A stretch of DNA of 64,000 nt from Avena insularis (Eukaryota > Streptophyta > Magnoliopsida > Poales > Poaceae), in contig JAJUPC010000036.1 in assembly GCA_023614405.1 (NCBI GenBank), positions 992,001 to 1,056,000 on the forward strand, in the 5' to 3' direction. Shown in pieces: positions 1-14,200 of the stretch. The notes under the pieces were generated by a model, which was not told where the DNA came from, searched no databases, and saw nothing but the letters and a program-made list of their open reading frames with translations. Every line of letters starts with the position of its first letter. Positions within the stretch are counted from its first letter, which is position 1. A program made the translations under genes and the position numbers.

Positions 1-3000
1 GGTTATTGTTACTAAAAAGAACACACATGCGATGACACTGGTGGATCCATAGGTGGTATGTGAAGAGAACACACATGCAAAATGACTCTCGTTGTTGTAC
101 TAAAAAGAACACACATGCAATGACTCTGGTGGATCCATGGGTGGATTTTAAAAAGAACACACATGCGATGACACTGGTGGATCCATGTTCGGTCTCTGTA
201 GAGAACACACATTTCAATGACACTGGTGGATCCATAGGTGGTATGTGAAAAGAACACACATGCAAAATGACTCTGGTTGTTGTTACTAAAAAGAACACAC
301 ATGCAATGACACTGGTGGATCCATGGGTGGATTGTGAAAAGATCACACATGCAATGACACTGGTGGATCCATGTGTGGTCTCTGAAGAGAACACACATGC
401 AAAATGACTCTGGTTGTTACTAAAAAGAACACACATGCAATGACTCTGGTGGATCCATGGGTGGATTGTGAAAAGAACACACATGCAATGACATTGGTGG
501 ATCCATAGGTGGTATGTGAAAAGAACACACATGCAAAATGACTGGTTGTTGTTACTAAAAAGAACACACATGCAATGACACTGGTGGATCCATGTGTGAT
601 CTCTGTAGAGAACACACATTTCAATGACACTGGTGGATCCATATGTGGTATGTGAAAAGAACACACATGCAATGACTCTAGTTGTTGTTACTAAAAAGAA
701 CACACATGCAATGACTCTGGTTGTTGTTACTGAAAAGAACGCACACATGCAATGATACTGGTGGAACCATAGGTGGTATGTGAGAAGAACACACATGCAA
801 AATGACTCTGGTTGTTGTTACTAAAAAGAACACACATGCAATGACATTGGTGGATCCATGGGTGGATTGTGAAAAGAGTACACATGCAATGACACTAGTG
901 GATCCATGTGTGGTCTCTGCAGAGAACACACATCCAAAATGACTCTGGTTGTTGTTACTAAAAAGAACACACATGCAATGACTCTGGTGGATCCATGGGT
1001 GGATTGTGAAAAGAACACACATGCAATGACACTGGTGGATCCATAGGTGGTATGTGAAAAGAACACACATGCAAAATGACTGGTTGTTGTTACTAAAAAG
1101 AACACACATGCAATGACACTGGTGGATCCATGTGTGGTCTCTGTAGAGAACACACATTTCAATGACACTCGTGGATCCATATGTGGTATGTGAAAAGAAC
1201 ACACATGCAATGACTCTGGTTGTTGTTAGTGAAAAGAACACACATGCAATGACACTGGTGGATCAATAGGTGGTATGTGAGAAGAACACACATGCAAAAT
1301 GACTCTGGTTGTTGTTAGTAAAAAGAACACACATGCAATGACACTGGTGGATCCATAGGTGGATTATGAAATGAACACACATGCAATGACACATGTGGGT
1401 CCATAGGTGGTATGTGAGAAGAACACACATTTAAATGGCACTGGTTGTTGTTACTAAAAAGAACACATATGCAATGACACTGGTGGATCCATAGGTGGTA
1501 TGTGAAGAGAACACACATGCAAAATGACTCTGTTTGTTGTTACTAAAAAGAACACACATGCAATGACACTGGTGGATCTATGGGTGGATTGTGAAAAGAA
1601 CACACATGCAATGACACTGGTGGATCCATAGGTGGTATGTGAAAAGAACACACATGCAAAATGACTCTGGTTGTTGTTACTAAAAAGAACACACATGCAA
1701 TGACACTGGTGGATCCATAGGTGGTATGTGAAGAGAACACACGTGCAAAATGACTCTGGTTGTTGTTACTAGAAAGAACACACATGCAATGACACTGGTG
1801 GATCCATGGGTGGATTGTGAAAAGAACACACATGCAATGCCACTGGTGGATCCATAGGTGGTATGTGAAAAGAACACACATGCAAAATGACTCTAGTTGT
1901 TGTTACTAAAAAGAACAAACATGCAATGACACTGGTGGATCCTTGTGTGGTCTCTGTAGAGAGCACACATTTCAATGACTCTGGTTGTTGTTAGTAAAAA
2001 GAACACACATTCAATGACTCCAGTTGTTGTTAGTGAAAAGAACACACATGCAATGACACCGGTGGATCCATGGGTGGAATGTGAAAAGAACACACATGCA
2101 AAATGACTCTGGTTGCTGTTACTAAAAAGAACACACATGCAATGACACTTGTGGATCCATGTGCGGTCTCTGTAGAGAACACACATTTCAATGACACTGG
2201 TGGATCCATAGGTGGTATGTGAAAACAACACACATGCAAAATGACTCTGGTTATTCTTACTAAAAATAACACACATGCGATGACACTGGTGGATCCATAG
2301 GTGGTATGTGAAGAGAACACACATGCAAAATGACTCTGGTTGTTGTTATTAAAAAGAACACACATGCAATGACACTGGTGGATCCATGGGTGGATTGTGA
2401 AAAGAAAACACATGCAATGACACTGGTGGATCCATAGGTGGTATGTGAAAAGAACACACATGCAAAATGACTCTGGTTGTTGTTACTAAAAAGAACACAC
2501 ATGCAATGACACTGGTGGATCCATGTGTGGTCTCTGTAGAGAACACACATTTCAATCACACTGGTGGATCCATATGTGGTATGTGAAAAGAACACACATG
2601 CAATGACTTTGGTTGTTGTTAGTGAAAAGAACACACATGTGATGACACTTGTGGATCCATGTGTGGTCTCTGAAGAGAGCACACATTTCAATGACTCTTG
2701 TTGTCGTTAGTAAAAAGAACACACATGCAATAACACTAGTGGATCTATGTGTGGTCTTTGAAGAGAACACACATGCAATGATACTGGTGGATCCATGTGT
2801 GGATTGTATAAAGAGCACACATGCAATGACACTGGTGGATCCATATGTGGTATGTAAAAAGAACACCCAAGCAAAATGACTCTGGTTGTTGTTAGTGAAA
2901 AGAACCCACATGCAATGACACTGGTGGACCCATAGGTAGTATGTGAAAAGAACACACATGCAAAATGACTCTGGTTGTTGTTACTAAAAAGAACACACAT

Positions 3001-4061
3001 GCAATGACACTGGTGGATCCATGGGTGGATTATGAAAAGAGCACACATGCAATGACACTGGTGGATCCATGTGTGGTCTCTGAAGAGAACACACATGCAA
3101 AATGACTCTCGTTGTTGTTACTAAAAAGAACATACATGCAATGACTCTGGTGGATCCATGGGTGGATTGTGAAAAGAACACACATGCAATGACACTGGTG
3201 GATCCAGAGGTGGTATGTGAAAAGAACACACATGCAAAATGACTAGTTGTTGTTACTAAAAAGAACACACATGCAATGACACTGGTGGATCCATGTGTGG
3301 TCTCTGTAGAGAACACACATTTCAATGAAACTGGTGGATCCATATGTGGTATGTGAAAAGAACACACGTGCAATGACTCTGGTTGTTGTTAGTTAAAAGT
3401 ACACACATGCAATGACACTGGTGGATCCATAGGTGGTATGTGAGAAGAACACACATGCAAAATGACTCTGTTGTTGTTATTAAAAAGAACACACATGCAA
3501 TGACACTGGTGGATCCATGGGTGGATTGTGAAAAGAGCACACATGCAATGACACTAGTGGATCCATGTGTGGTCTCTGAAGAGAACACACATGCAAAATG
3601 ACTCTGGTTGTTGTTACTAAAAAGAACACACATGCAATGACTCTGGTGGATCCATGGGTGGATTGTGAAAAGAACACACATGCAATGACACTGGTGGATC
3701 AATAGGTGGAATGTGAAAAGAACACACATCCAAAATGACTGGTTGTTATTACTAAAAAGAACACACATGCAATGACACTGGTGGATCCATGTGTGGTCTC
3801 TGTAGAGAACACACATTTCAATGACACTGGTGGAACCATATGTGGTATGTGAAAAGAACACACATGCAATGACTCTAGTTGTTGTTACTAAAAAGAACAC
3901 ACATGCAATGACTCTGGTGGATCCATGTGTGGTCTTTGTGAAAAGAACACACATGCAATGACACTGGTGGATCCATAGGTGGTATGTGAAAAGAACACAC
4001 ATGCAAAATGACTGGTTGTTGTTACTAAAAAGAACACACATGCAATGACACTGGTGGATCC

Positions 4062-4089
4062 ATGTGTGGTCTCTGTAGAGAACACACAT
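4062..4089. other. Representative hairpin at the C-type monomer junction
   Basis: The junction of the GTGTGGTCTCTGTAG tail with the next monomer forms a near-perfect inverted repeat of 28 nt. ATGTGTG pairs with CACACAT and TCTCT pairs with AGAGA, with one mismatched pair between the arms and a 2-nt loop. The same 28-nt structure occurs at 1130-1157 and at many other C-type junctions in the array. The base pairing is seen directly; any function is unknown. Confidence 0.8.
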
Positions 4090-4984
4090 TTCAATGACAC
4101 TGGTGGATCCATATGTGGTATGTGAAAAGAACACACATGCAATGACTCTGGTTGTTGTTAGTGAAAAGTAGACACATGCAATGACACTGGTGGATCCATA
4201 GGTGGTATGTGAGAAGAACACACATGCAAAATGACTCTGGTTGTTGTTACTAAAAAGAACACACATGCAATGACACTGGTGGATCCATGGGTGGATTGTG
4301 ACAAGAGCACAAATGCAATGACACTGGTGGATCCATGTGTGGTCTCTAAAGAGAACACACATGCAATGACACTGGTTGTTGTTACTTAAAAGAACACACA
4401 TGCAATGACACTGGTGGATCCATGTGTGGATTGTGAAGAGAATACACATGCAATGACTCCAGTTGTTGTTACTAAAAAGAACACACATGCAATCACACTG
4501 GTGGATCCATAGGTGGTATGTGAAGAGAACACACATGCAAAATGACCCTGGTTGTTGTTACTAAAAAGAACAAACATGCAATGACACTGGTGGGTCCATG
4601 GGTGGATTGTGAAAAGAACACACATGCAATGACACTGGTGGATCCATAGGTGGTATGTGAAAAGAACACACATGCAAAATGACTCTGGTTGTTGTTACAA
4701 AAAAGAACACACATGCAATGACACTGGTGGATCCATGTGTGGTCTCTGTAGAGAACACACATTTCAATGGCACTGGTGGATCCATAGGTGGTATGTGAAA
4801 AAAACAATTATGCAATGACTCTGGTTGTTGTTAGTGAAAAGAACACACATGCAATGACACTGGTGGATCCATGGGTGGATTGTGAAGAGAACACACATGC
4901 AATGACTCCAGTTGTTGTTACTAAAAAGAACACACATGCAATCACACTGGTGGATCCATAGGTGGTATGTGAAGAGAACACACA

Positions 4985-5713
4985 TGCAAAATGACTCTGG
5001 TTGTTGTTACTAAAAAGAACACACATGCAATGACACTGGTGGATCCATGGGTGGATTGTGAAAAGAACACACATTCAATGACACTGGTGGATCCATAGGT
5101 GGTATGTGAAAAGAACACACATGCAAAATGACTCTGCTTGTTGTTACAAAAAAGAACACACATGCAATGACACTGGTGGATCCATGTGTGGTCTCTATAG
5201 AGAACACACATTTCAATGACACTGGTGGATCCATAGGTGGTATGTGAAGAGAACACACATGCAAAATGACTCTGGTTGTTGTTACTAAAAAGAACACACA
5301 TGCAATCACACTGGTGGATCCATAGGTGGTATGTGAAGAGAACACACATGCAAAATGACTCTGGTTGTTGTTACTAAAAAGAACACACATGCAATGACAC
5401 TGGTGGATCCATGGGTGGATTGTGAAAAGAACACACATTCAATGACACTGGTGGATCCATAGGTGGTATGTGAAAAGAACACACATGCAAAATGACTCTG
5501 CTTGTTGTTACAAAAAAGAACACACATGCAATGACACTGGTGGATCCATGTGTGGTCTCTATAGAGAACACACATTTCAATGACACTGGTGGATCCATAG
5601 GTGGTATGTGAAGAGAACACACATGCAAAATGACTCTGGTTGTTGTTACTAAAAAGAACACACATGCAATGACACTGGTGGATCCATGGGTGGATTGTGA
5701 AAAGAACACACAT
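4985..5713. repeat. 364-bp tandem duplication inside array
   Basis: The order of monomer variants from about 4985 to 5349 is repeated immediately at about 5349-5713, at an offset of 364 bp. Both copies include the diagnostic ACACACATTCAATGACACTGG monomer and the CTGCTTGTTGTTACAAAAAAG variant. The two copies are nearly identical by eye, which points to a recent unequal exchange or replication slip. Confidence 0.85.
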
Positions 5714-8700
5714 GCAATGACACTGGTGGATCCATAGGTGGTATGTGAAAAGAACACACATGCAAAATGACTCTGGTTGTTGTTACAAAAAAGAACACAC
5801 ATGCAATGACACTGGTGGATCCATGTGTGGTCTCTGTACAGAACACACATTTCAATGACACTGGTGGATCCATAGGTGGTATGTGAAAAGAACACACATC
5901 CAAGATGACTCTGGTTGTTGTTACTAAAAAGAACACACATGCAATGACACTGGTGGATCCATGGGTGGATTGTGAAAAGAGCACACATGCAATGACTCTA
6001 GTTGTTGTTACTAAAAAGAACACACATGCAATGAGTCTGGTGGATCCATGTGTGGTCTTTGTGAAAAGAACACACATGCAATGACACTGGTGGATCCATA
6101 GGTGGTATGTGAAAAGAACACACATGCAAAATGACTGGTTGTTGTTACTAAAAAGAACACACATGAAATGACACTGGTGGATCCATGTGTGGTCTCTGTA
6201 GAGAACACACATTTCAATGACACTGGTGGATCCATATGTGGTATGTGAAAAGAACACACATGCAATGACTCTGGTTGTTGTTAGTGAAAAGTAGACACAT
6301 GCAATGACACTGGTGGATCCATAGGTGGTATGTGAGAAGAACACACATGCAAAATGACTCTTGTTGTTGTTACTAAAAAGAACACACATGCAATGACACT
6401 GGTGGATCCATGGGTGGATTGTGACAAGAGCACAAATGCAATGACACTGGTGGATCCATGTGTGGTCTCTAAAGAGAACACACATGCAATGACACTGGTT
6501 GTTGTTACTTAAAAGAACACACATGCAATGACACTGGTGGATCCATGTGTGGATTGTGAAGAGAATACACATGCAATGACTCCAGTTGTTGTTACTAAAA
6601 AGAACACACATGCAATGACACTGGTGGATCCATAGGTGGTATGTGAAGAGAACACACATGCAAAATGACTCTTGTTGTTACTAAAAAGAACACACACGCA
6701 ATGACACTGGTGGATCCATGGGTGGATTGTGAAAAGAACACACATGCAATGACACTGGTGGATCCATAGGTGGTATGTGAAAAGAACACACATGCAAAAT
6801 GACTCTGGTTGTTGTTACAAAAAAGAACACACATGCAATGACACTGGTGGATCCATGTGTGGTCTCTGTAGAGAACACACATTTCAATGGCACTGGTGGA
6901 TCCATAGGTGGTATGTGAAAAGAACAAACATGCAATGACTCTGGTTGTTGTTAGTGAAAAGAACACACATGCAATGACACTGGTGGATCCATGGGTGGAT
7001 TGTGAAGAGAACACACATGCAATGACTCCAGTTGTAGTTAGTGAAAAGAACAAACATGCGATCACACTGGTGGATCCATAGGTGGTATGTGAAGAGAACA
7101 CATGCAAAATGACTCTGGTTGTTGTTACTAAAAAGAACACACATGCAATGACACTTGTGGATCCATGGGTGGATTGTGAAAAGAACACACATTCAATGAC
7201 ACTGGTGGATCCATAGGTGGTATGTGAAAAGAACACACATGCAAAATGACTCTGCTTGTTGTTACAAAAAAGAACACACATGCAATGACACTGGTGGATC
7301 CATGTGTGGTCTCTATAGAGAACACACATTTCAATGACACTGGTGGATCCATAGGTGGTATGTGAAGAGAACACACATGCAATGACTCTGGTTGTTAGTT
7401 AAAAGAACACACATGCAATGACACTGGTGGATCCATGGGTGGATTGTGAAAAGAACACACATGCAATGACACTGGTGGATCCATAGGTGGTATGTGAAAA
7501 GAACACACATGCAAAATGACTCTGGTTGTTGTTACTAAAAAGAACACACATGCAATGACACTGGTGGATCCATGTGTGGTCTACAAAATGAACACACATT
7601 TCAATGACACTGTGGATCCATAGGTGGTATGTGAGAAGAACACACATTTCAATGACTCTGGTTGTTGTTACTAAAAAGAACACACATGCAATGACACTGG
7701 TGGATCCATGGGTGGATTGTGAAAAGAACACACATGCAAAATGACTCTGGTTGTTGTTACTAAAAAGAACACACATGCAATGACACTGGTGGATCCATGT
7801 GTGTTTTGTGAAAAGAACACACATGCAATGACACTGGTGGATCCATAGGTGGTATGTGAAAAGAACACACATGCAAAATGACTGGTTGTTGTTACTAAAA
7901 AGAACACACATGCAATGACATGTGGATCCATGTGTGGTCTCTGAGAGAACACACATTTCAATGACTCTGGTGGATCCATATGTGGTATGTGAAAAGAACA
8001 CACATGCAATGACTCTGGTTGTTGTTAGTGAAAAGTAGACACATGCAATGACACTGGTGGATCCATAGGTGGTATGTGAGAAGAACACACATGCAAAATG
8101 ACTCGTTGTTGTTACTAAAAGAACACACATGCAATGACACTGGTGGATCCATAGGTGGATTGTGAGAAGACCACACATGCAATGACACTGGTGTATCCAT
8201 TTGTGGACTCTGAAAAGAACACACATGCAATGACCTTGGGATCCATGTTGTTATGAAAAGAACACACATGAAATGACACTGGTGGATCCATGTGTGGATT
8301 GTGAAGAGAACACACATGCAAAATGACTCTGGTTGTTGTTAGTGAAAAAAAAACACATGCAATGACACTGGTGGATCCATAGGTGGTATGTGAAAAGAAC
8401 ACACATGCAAAATGACTCTGGTTGTTGTTACTAAAAAGAACACACATGCAATGACACTAGTCGATCCATGGGTGGATTGTGAAAAGAACACACATGCAAT
8501 TACACTAGAGGATCCATAGGTGGTATGTGAAAAGAACACACATGCAAAATGACTCTGGTTGTTGTTACTAAAAAGAACACACATGCAATGACACTGGTGG
8601 ATCCATGTGTGGTCTCTGTAGAGAACACACATTTCAATGACACTGGTGGATCCATAGGGGGTATGTGAAGAGAACAAACATGCTATGACTCTGGTTGTTG

Positions 8701-10999
8701 TTAGTGAAAAGAACACACATGCAATGACACTGGTGGATCCATGGGTGGATTGTGAAGAGAACACACATGCAATGACACTGATTGTTGTTACTAAAAAGAA
8801 CACACATGCAATGACACTGGTGGATCCATAGGTGGTATGTGAAAAGAACACACATGCAAAATGACTCTGGTTGTTGTTACTAAAAACAACACACATGCAA
8901 TGATACTGGTGGATCCATGGGTGGATTGTGAAAAGAACAAACATTCAATGACACTGGTGGATCCATAGGTGGTATCTGAGAAGAACACACATGCAAAATG
9001 ATTCTGGTTGTTGTTACTAAAAAGAACACACATGCAATGACATTGGTGGATCCATATGTGGTCTCTGTAGAGAACACACATTCAATGACACTGGTGGATC
9101 CATAGGTGGTATGTGAAAAGAACACACATGCAAAATGACTCTGGTTGTTGTTACTAAAAAGAACACACATGCAATGACACTGGTGGATCCATAGGTGGTA
9201 TATGAAGAGAACACACATGCGCAAAATGACTTTGGTTGTTCTTACTAAAAAGAACACACATGCAATGACACCAGTGGATCCATGGGTGGATTGTGAAAAG
9301 AACACACATGCAATGACACTGGTGGATCCATAGGTGGTATGTGAAAAGAACACACATGCAAAATGACTCTGGTTGTTGTTACAAAAAAGAACACACATGC
9401 AATGACACTGGTGGATCCATGTGTGGTCTCTAGAGAGAGCACACATTTCAATGACACTGGTGGATCCATAGGTGGTATGTGAAGAGAACACATGCAAAAT
9501 GACTCGTTGTTGTTACTAAAGAACACACATGCAATGACACTGGTGGATCCATGGGTGGATTGTGAAAAGAACACACATGCAATGACACTGGTGGATCCAT
9601 AGGTGGTATGTGAAAAGAACACACATGCAAAATGACTCTGGTTGTTGTTACAAAAAAGAACACACATGCAATGACACTGGTGGATCCATGTGTGGTCTCT
9701 GTACAGAACACACATTTCAATGACACTGGTGGATCCATAGGTGGTATGTGAAAAGAACACACATCCAAGATGACTCTGGTTGTTGTTACTAAAAAGAACA
9801 CACATGCAATGACACTGGTGGATCCATGGGTGGATTGTGAAAAGAGCACACATGCAATGACACTGGTGGATCCATCTGTGGTCTCTGAAGAGAACACACA
9901 TGCAATGACACTGGTTGTTGTTACTAAAAAGAAGACACATGCAATAACACTGGTGGATCCATGTGTGGATTGTGAAGAGAACACACATGCAATGACTCTA
10001 GTTGTTGTTACTAAAAAGAACACACATGCAATCACACTAGTGGATCAATAGGTGGTATGTGAAGAGAACACACATGACAAATGACTCTGGTTATTGTTAC
10101 TACAAAGAACACACATTCAAAATGACTCTGGTTGTTGTTAGTAAAAAGAACACACATGCAATGACACTGGTGGATCCATAGGTGGTATCTGAAGAGAACA
10201 CACATGCAAAATGACTTTGGTTGTTGTTACTAAAAATAAGACACATGCAATGACACTGGTGGATCCATGGGTGGATTGTGAAAAGAACGCACATGCAATG
10301 ACACTGGTGGATCCATAGGTGGTATGTGAAAAGAACACACATGCAAAATGACTCTGGTTGTTGTTACTAACAAGAACACACATGCAATGACACTGGTGGA
10401 TCCATGTGTGGTCTCTGTAGAGAACACACATTTCAATGACACTGGTGGATCCATATGTGGTATGTGAAAAGAACACACATGCAATGACTCTGGTTGTTGT
10501 TAGTGAAAAGAACGCACATGCAATGACACTGGTGGATCCATAGGTGGTATGTGAGAAGAACACACATGTAAAATGACTCTGGTTGTTGTTACTAAAAAGA
10601 ACACACATGCAATGACACTGGTAGATCCATGTGTGGTCTCTGTAGAGAACACACATTTCAATGACACTGGTGGATCCATATGTGGTATGTGAAAAGAACA
10701 CACATGCAATGACTCTGGTTGTTGTTTGTGAAAAGAACACACATGTAATGACACTGGTGGATCCATAGGTGGTATGTGAGAAGAACACACATGCAAAATG
10801 ACTCTTGTTGTTGTTACTAAAAAGAAAACACATGCAATGACACTGGTGGATTCATGTGTGGTCTTTGTAGAGAACACACATTTCAATGACACTGGTAGAT
10901 CCATATGTGGTATATGAAAAGGACACACATGCAATGACTCTGGTTGTTGTTAGTGAAAAGAACACACATGCAATGACACTGGTGGAACCATAGGTGGTA

Positions 11000-11258
11000 C
11001 TACCTCCGTCCCAAGGCTTAAGGCATATAAATTTTTTCAAAAGTCAAAACAACTAAAGTTTGACCAAGTTTCTAGAGAAAAATATTAATATTTACACTAC
11101 GTAATCCATACCCTTCCATACATCGTGAAACATATTTTCACATGGTATCTATATAACATAATAGTTCTTAATAGATTTTTCTAAAAGTCTGGTCAAACTT
11201 TACATGCCTTGACTTTTCAAAATAATTATATGCCTTAAGCCTTGGGATGGAGGGAGGA
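11000..11258. mobile_element. Stowaway-like (Tc1/mariner-type) MITE, 259 bp
   Basis: The array is interrupted by a 259-bp element with long terminal inverted repeats. The left end reads CTACCTCCGTCCCAAGGCTT. The right end, reverse-complemented, reads TCCTCCCTCCATCCCAAGGC and continues with the same TTAAGGCATATAA. The flanking TA dinucleotides (10998-10999 and 11259-11260) form the target duplication. Removing the element and one TA restores the array motif GGTGGTATG. The terminal CTCCCTCCGTCCC-type sequence and the interior AAGTTTGACCAAGTTT are typical of grass Stowaway elements. It has no coding capacity. It is non-autonomous and would depend on a mariner-type transposase in trans. Confidence 0.95.
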
Positions 11259-14200
11259 TATGCGAAGAACACACATTTCAATGACTCTTGTTGTTTTTAC
11301 TAAAAAGAACACACATGCAATGACACTGGTGGATCCATATGTGGTATGTGAAATGAACACACATGCAAAATGTCTCTGGTTGATGTTAGTGAAAAGAACA
11401 CAGATGCAATGACACTAGTGGATCCATAGGTGGTATGTGAAAAGAACACACATGCAAAATGACTCTGGTTGTTGTTACTAAAAAGAACACACATGCAATG
11501 ACACTGGTGGAACCATGGCTGGATTGTGAAAAGAGTACACATGCAATGACACTAGTGGATCCATGTGTGGTCTCTGAAGAGAACACACATGCAAAATGAC
11601 TCTGGTTGTTGTTACTAAAAATAACACACATGCAATGACTCTGGTGGATCCATGGGTGGATTGTGAAAAGAACACACATGCAATGATACTGGTGGATCCA
11701 TAGGTGGTATGTGAAAAGAACACACATGCAAAATGACCGGTTGTTGTTATTAAAAATAACACACATGCAATGACAATGGTGGATCCATGTGTGGTCTCTG
11801 TAGAGAACACACATTTCAATGACACCGGTGGATCCATATGTGGTATGTGAAAAGAACACACATGCAATGACTCTGGTTGTTGTTAGTGAAAAGAACACAC
11901 ATGCAATGACACTGGTGGATCAATAGGTGGTATGTGAGAAGAGCACAGATGCAATGACTCTGGTTGTTGTTAGTGAAAAGAACACACATGCAATGACACT
12001 GGTGGAACCATAGGTGGATTATGAAATGCACACACATGCAATGACATAGGTGGATCCATAGGTGGTATGTGAGAAGAACACACATTTCAATGACTCTAGT
12101 TGTTGTTACTAAAAAGAACACACATGCAATCACACTGGTGGATCCATAGGTGGTATGTGAAGAGAACACACATGCAAAATGACTCTGGTTGTTGTTACTA
12201 AAAATAACACACATGCAATGACACCGGTGGATCCATGGGTGGATTGTGAAAATAACACACATGCAATGACACTGGTGGATCCATAGGTGGTATCTGAAAA
12301 GAACACACATGCAAAATGACTCTGGTTGTTGTTACTAAAAAGAACACACATGCAATGACACTGGTGGATCCATAGGTGGTATGTGAAGAAAACACACATG
12401 CAAAATGACTCTGGTTGTTGTTACTAAAAAGAACACACATGCAATGACACTAGTGGATCCATGGGTGGATTGTGAAAAGAACACACATGCAATGACACTG
12501 GTGGATCCATAGGTCGTATGTGAAAAGAACACACATGCAATGACACTAGTGGATCCATGTGTGGTCTCTGTAGAGAGCACACATTTCAATGACTCTGGTT
12601 GTTAGTAAAAAGAACACACATTCAATGACTCCAGTTGTTGTTAGTGAAAAGAACACACATGCAATGGCACCGGTGTATCCATGGGTGGATTGTGAAAAGA
12701 ACACACATGCAAAATGACTCTGGTTGTTGTTACTAAAAAGAACACACATGCAATGACACTGGTGGATCCATGTGCGGTCTCTATAGAGAACACACATTTC
12801 AATGACACTGGTGGATCCATAGGTGGTATGTGAAAAGAACACACATGCAAAATGACTCTGGTTATTGTTACTAAAGAGAACACACATGCGATGACACAGT
12901 CGGATCCATAGGTGGTGTGTGAAGAGAACACACATGCAAAATGACTCTGGTTGTTGTTACTAAAAAGAACACACATGCAATGACACTGGTGGATCCATGG
13001 GTGGATTGTGAAAAGAGTACACATGCAATGACACTAGTGGATCCATGTGTGGTATCTAAAGAGAACACACATGCAAAATGACTCTGGTTGTTGTTACTAA
13101 AAATAACACACATCAATCACTCTGGTGGATCCATGGGTGGATTGTGAAAAGAACACACATGGAATGATACTGGTGGATCCATAGGTGGTATGTGAAAAGA
13201 ACACACGTGCAAAATGACTGGTTGTTGTTACTAAAAAGAACACACATGCAATGACACTGGTGGATCCATGTGTGGTCTCTATAGAGAACACACATTTCAA
13301 TGACACTGGTGGATCCATATGTGGTATGTGAAAAGAACACACATGCAATGACTCTGGTTGTTGTTACTGAAAGAACACACATGCAATGACACTGGTGGAT
13401 CAATAGGTGGTATGTGAGAAGAACACACATGCAAAATGATTCTGGTTGTTGTTAGTAAAAAGAACACACATGCAATGACACTGGTGGATCCATAGGTGGA
13501 TTATGAAATGAACACACATGCAATGAAACTGGTGGATCCATAGGTGGTATATGAGAAGAACACACATTTCAATGACTGTGGTTGTTGTTACTAAAAAGAA
13601 CACACATACAATGACACTGGTGGATCCATAGGTGGTATGTCAAGAGAACACACATGCAAAACGACTCTGGTTGTTGTTACTAAAAAGAACACACATGCAA
13701 TGACACTGGTGGATCCATGGGTGGATTGTGAAAAGAACACACATGCAATGACACTGGTGGATCCATAGGTGGTATGTGAAAAGAACACACATGCAAAATG
13801 ACTCTGGTTGTTGTTACTAAAAAGAACACACATGCAATGACACTGGTGGATCCATAGGTAGTATGTGAAGAGAACACATATGCAAAATGACTCTGGTTGT
13901 TGTTACTAAAAAGAACACACATGCAATGACACTGGTGGATCCATGGGTGGATTGTGAAAAGAACACACATGCAATGACACTGGTGGATCCATAGTTGGTA
14001 TGTGAGAAGAACACACATGCAAAATGACTCGAGTTGTTGTGACTAAAAAGAACACACATGTAATGACACTGGTGGATCCATGTGTTGTCTCTATAGAGAG
14101 CACACATTTCAATGACTCTGGTTGATAGTAAAAAGAACACACATTCAATGACTCCAGTTGTTGTTAGTGAAAAGAACACACATGCAATGGCACCGGTGGA

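Larger units (their letters stand above)
3888..6659. repeat. Long internal duplication in array (offset 2123 bp)
   Basis: The stretch 3888-4536 reappears at 6011-6659 with the same order of monomer variants. This includes the unusual AAAAGTAGACACATG monomer (4164 and 6287) and the GACAAGAGCACAAATG monomer (about 4300 and 6423). The offset is 2123 bp throughout. The AAAAGTAGACACATG variant appears again near 8031, at a different spacing, so a third, rearranged copy of part of this block is likely. This indicates segmental duplication inside the array rather than independent monomer turnover. Confidence 0.85.
1..10999. repeat. Tandem minisatellite array, left block (open at window edge)
   Basis: Uninterrupted tandem monomers sharing the core AAGAACACACATGCAATGAC. 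Two length classes are visible. The roughly 48-bp monomers continue with ACTGGTGGATCCAT and end in one of three tails: GGGTGGATTGTG, AGGTGGTATGTG, or GTGTGGTCTCTGTAG. The roughly 40-bp monomers continue with CTGGTTGTTGTTACT (or ...TTAGT). The classes alternate in irregular order. The 48-bp class carries a BamHI site (GGATCC). Variants such as ATTTCAATGAC and ATGCAAAATGAC recur and define subfamilies. No gene, promoter or splice structure is seen inside. The left end lies outside the window. I do not recognise the family by name. Dividing the array length by about 45 bp gives roughly 430 monomers for both blocks together; this is an estimate, not a count. Confidence 0.97.
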
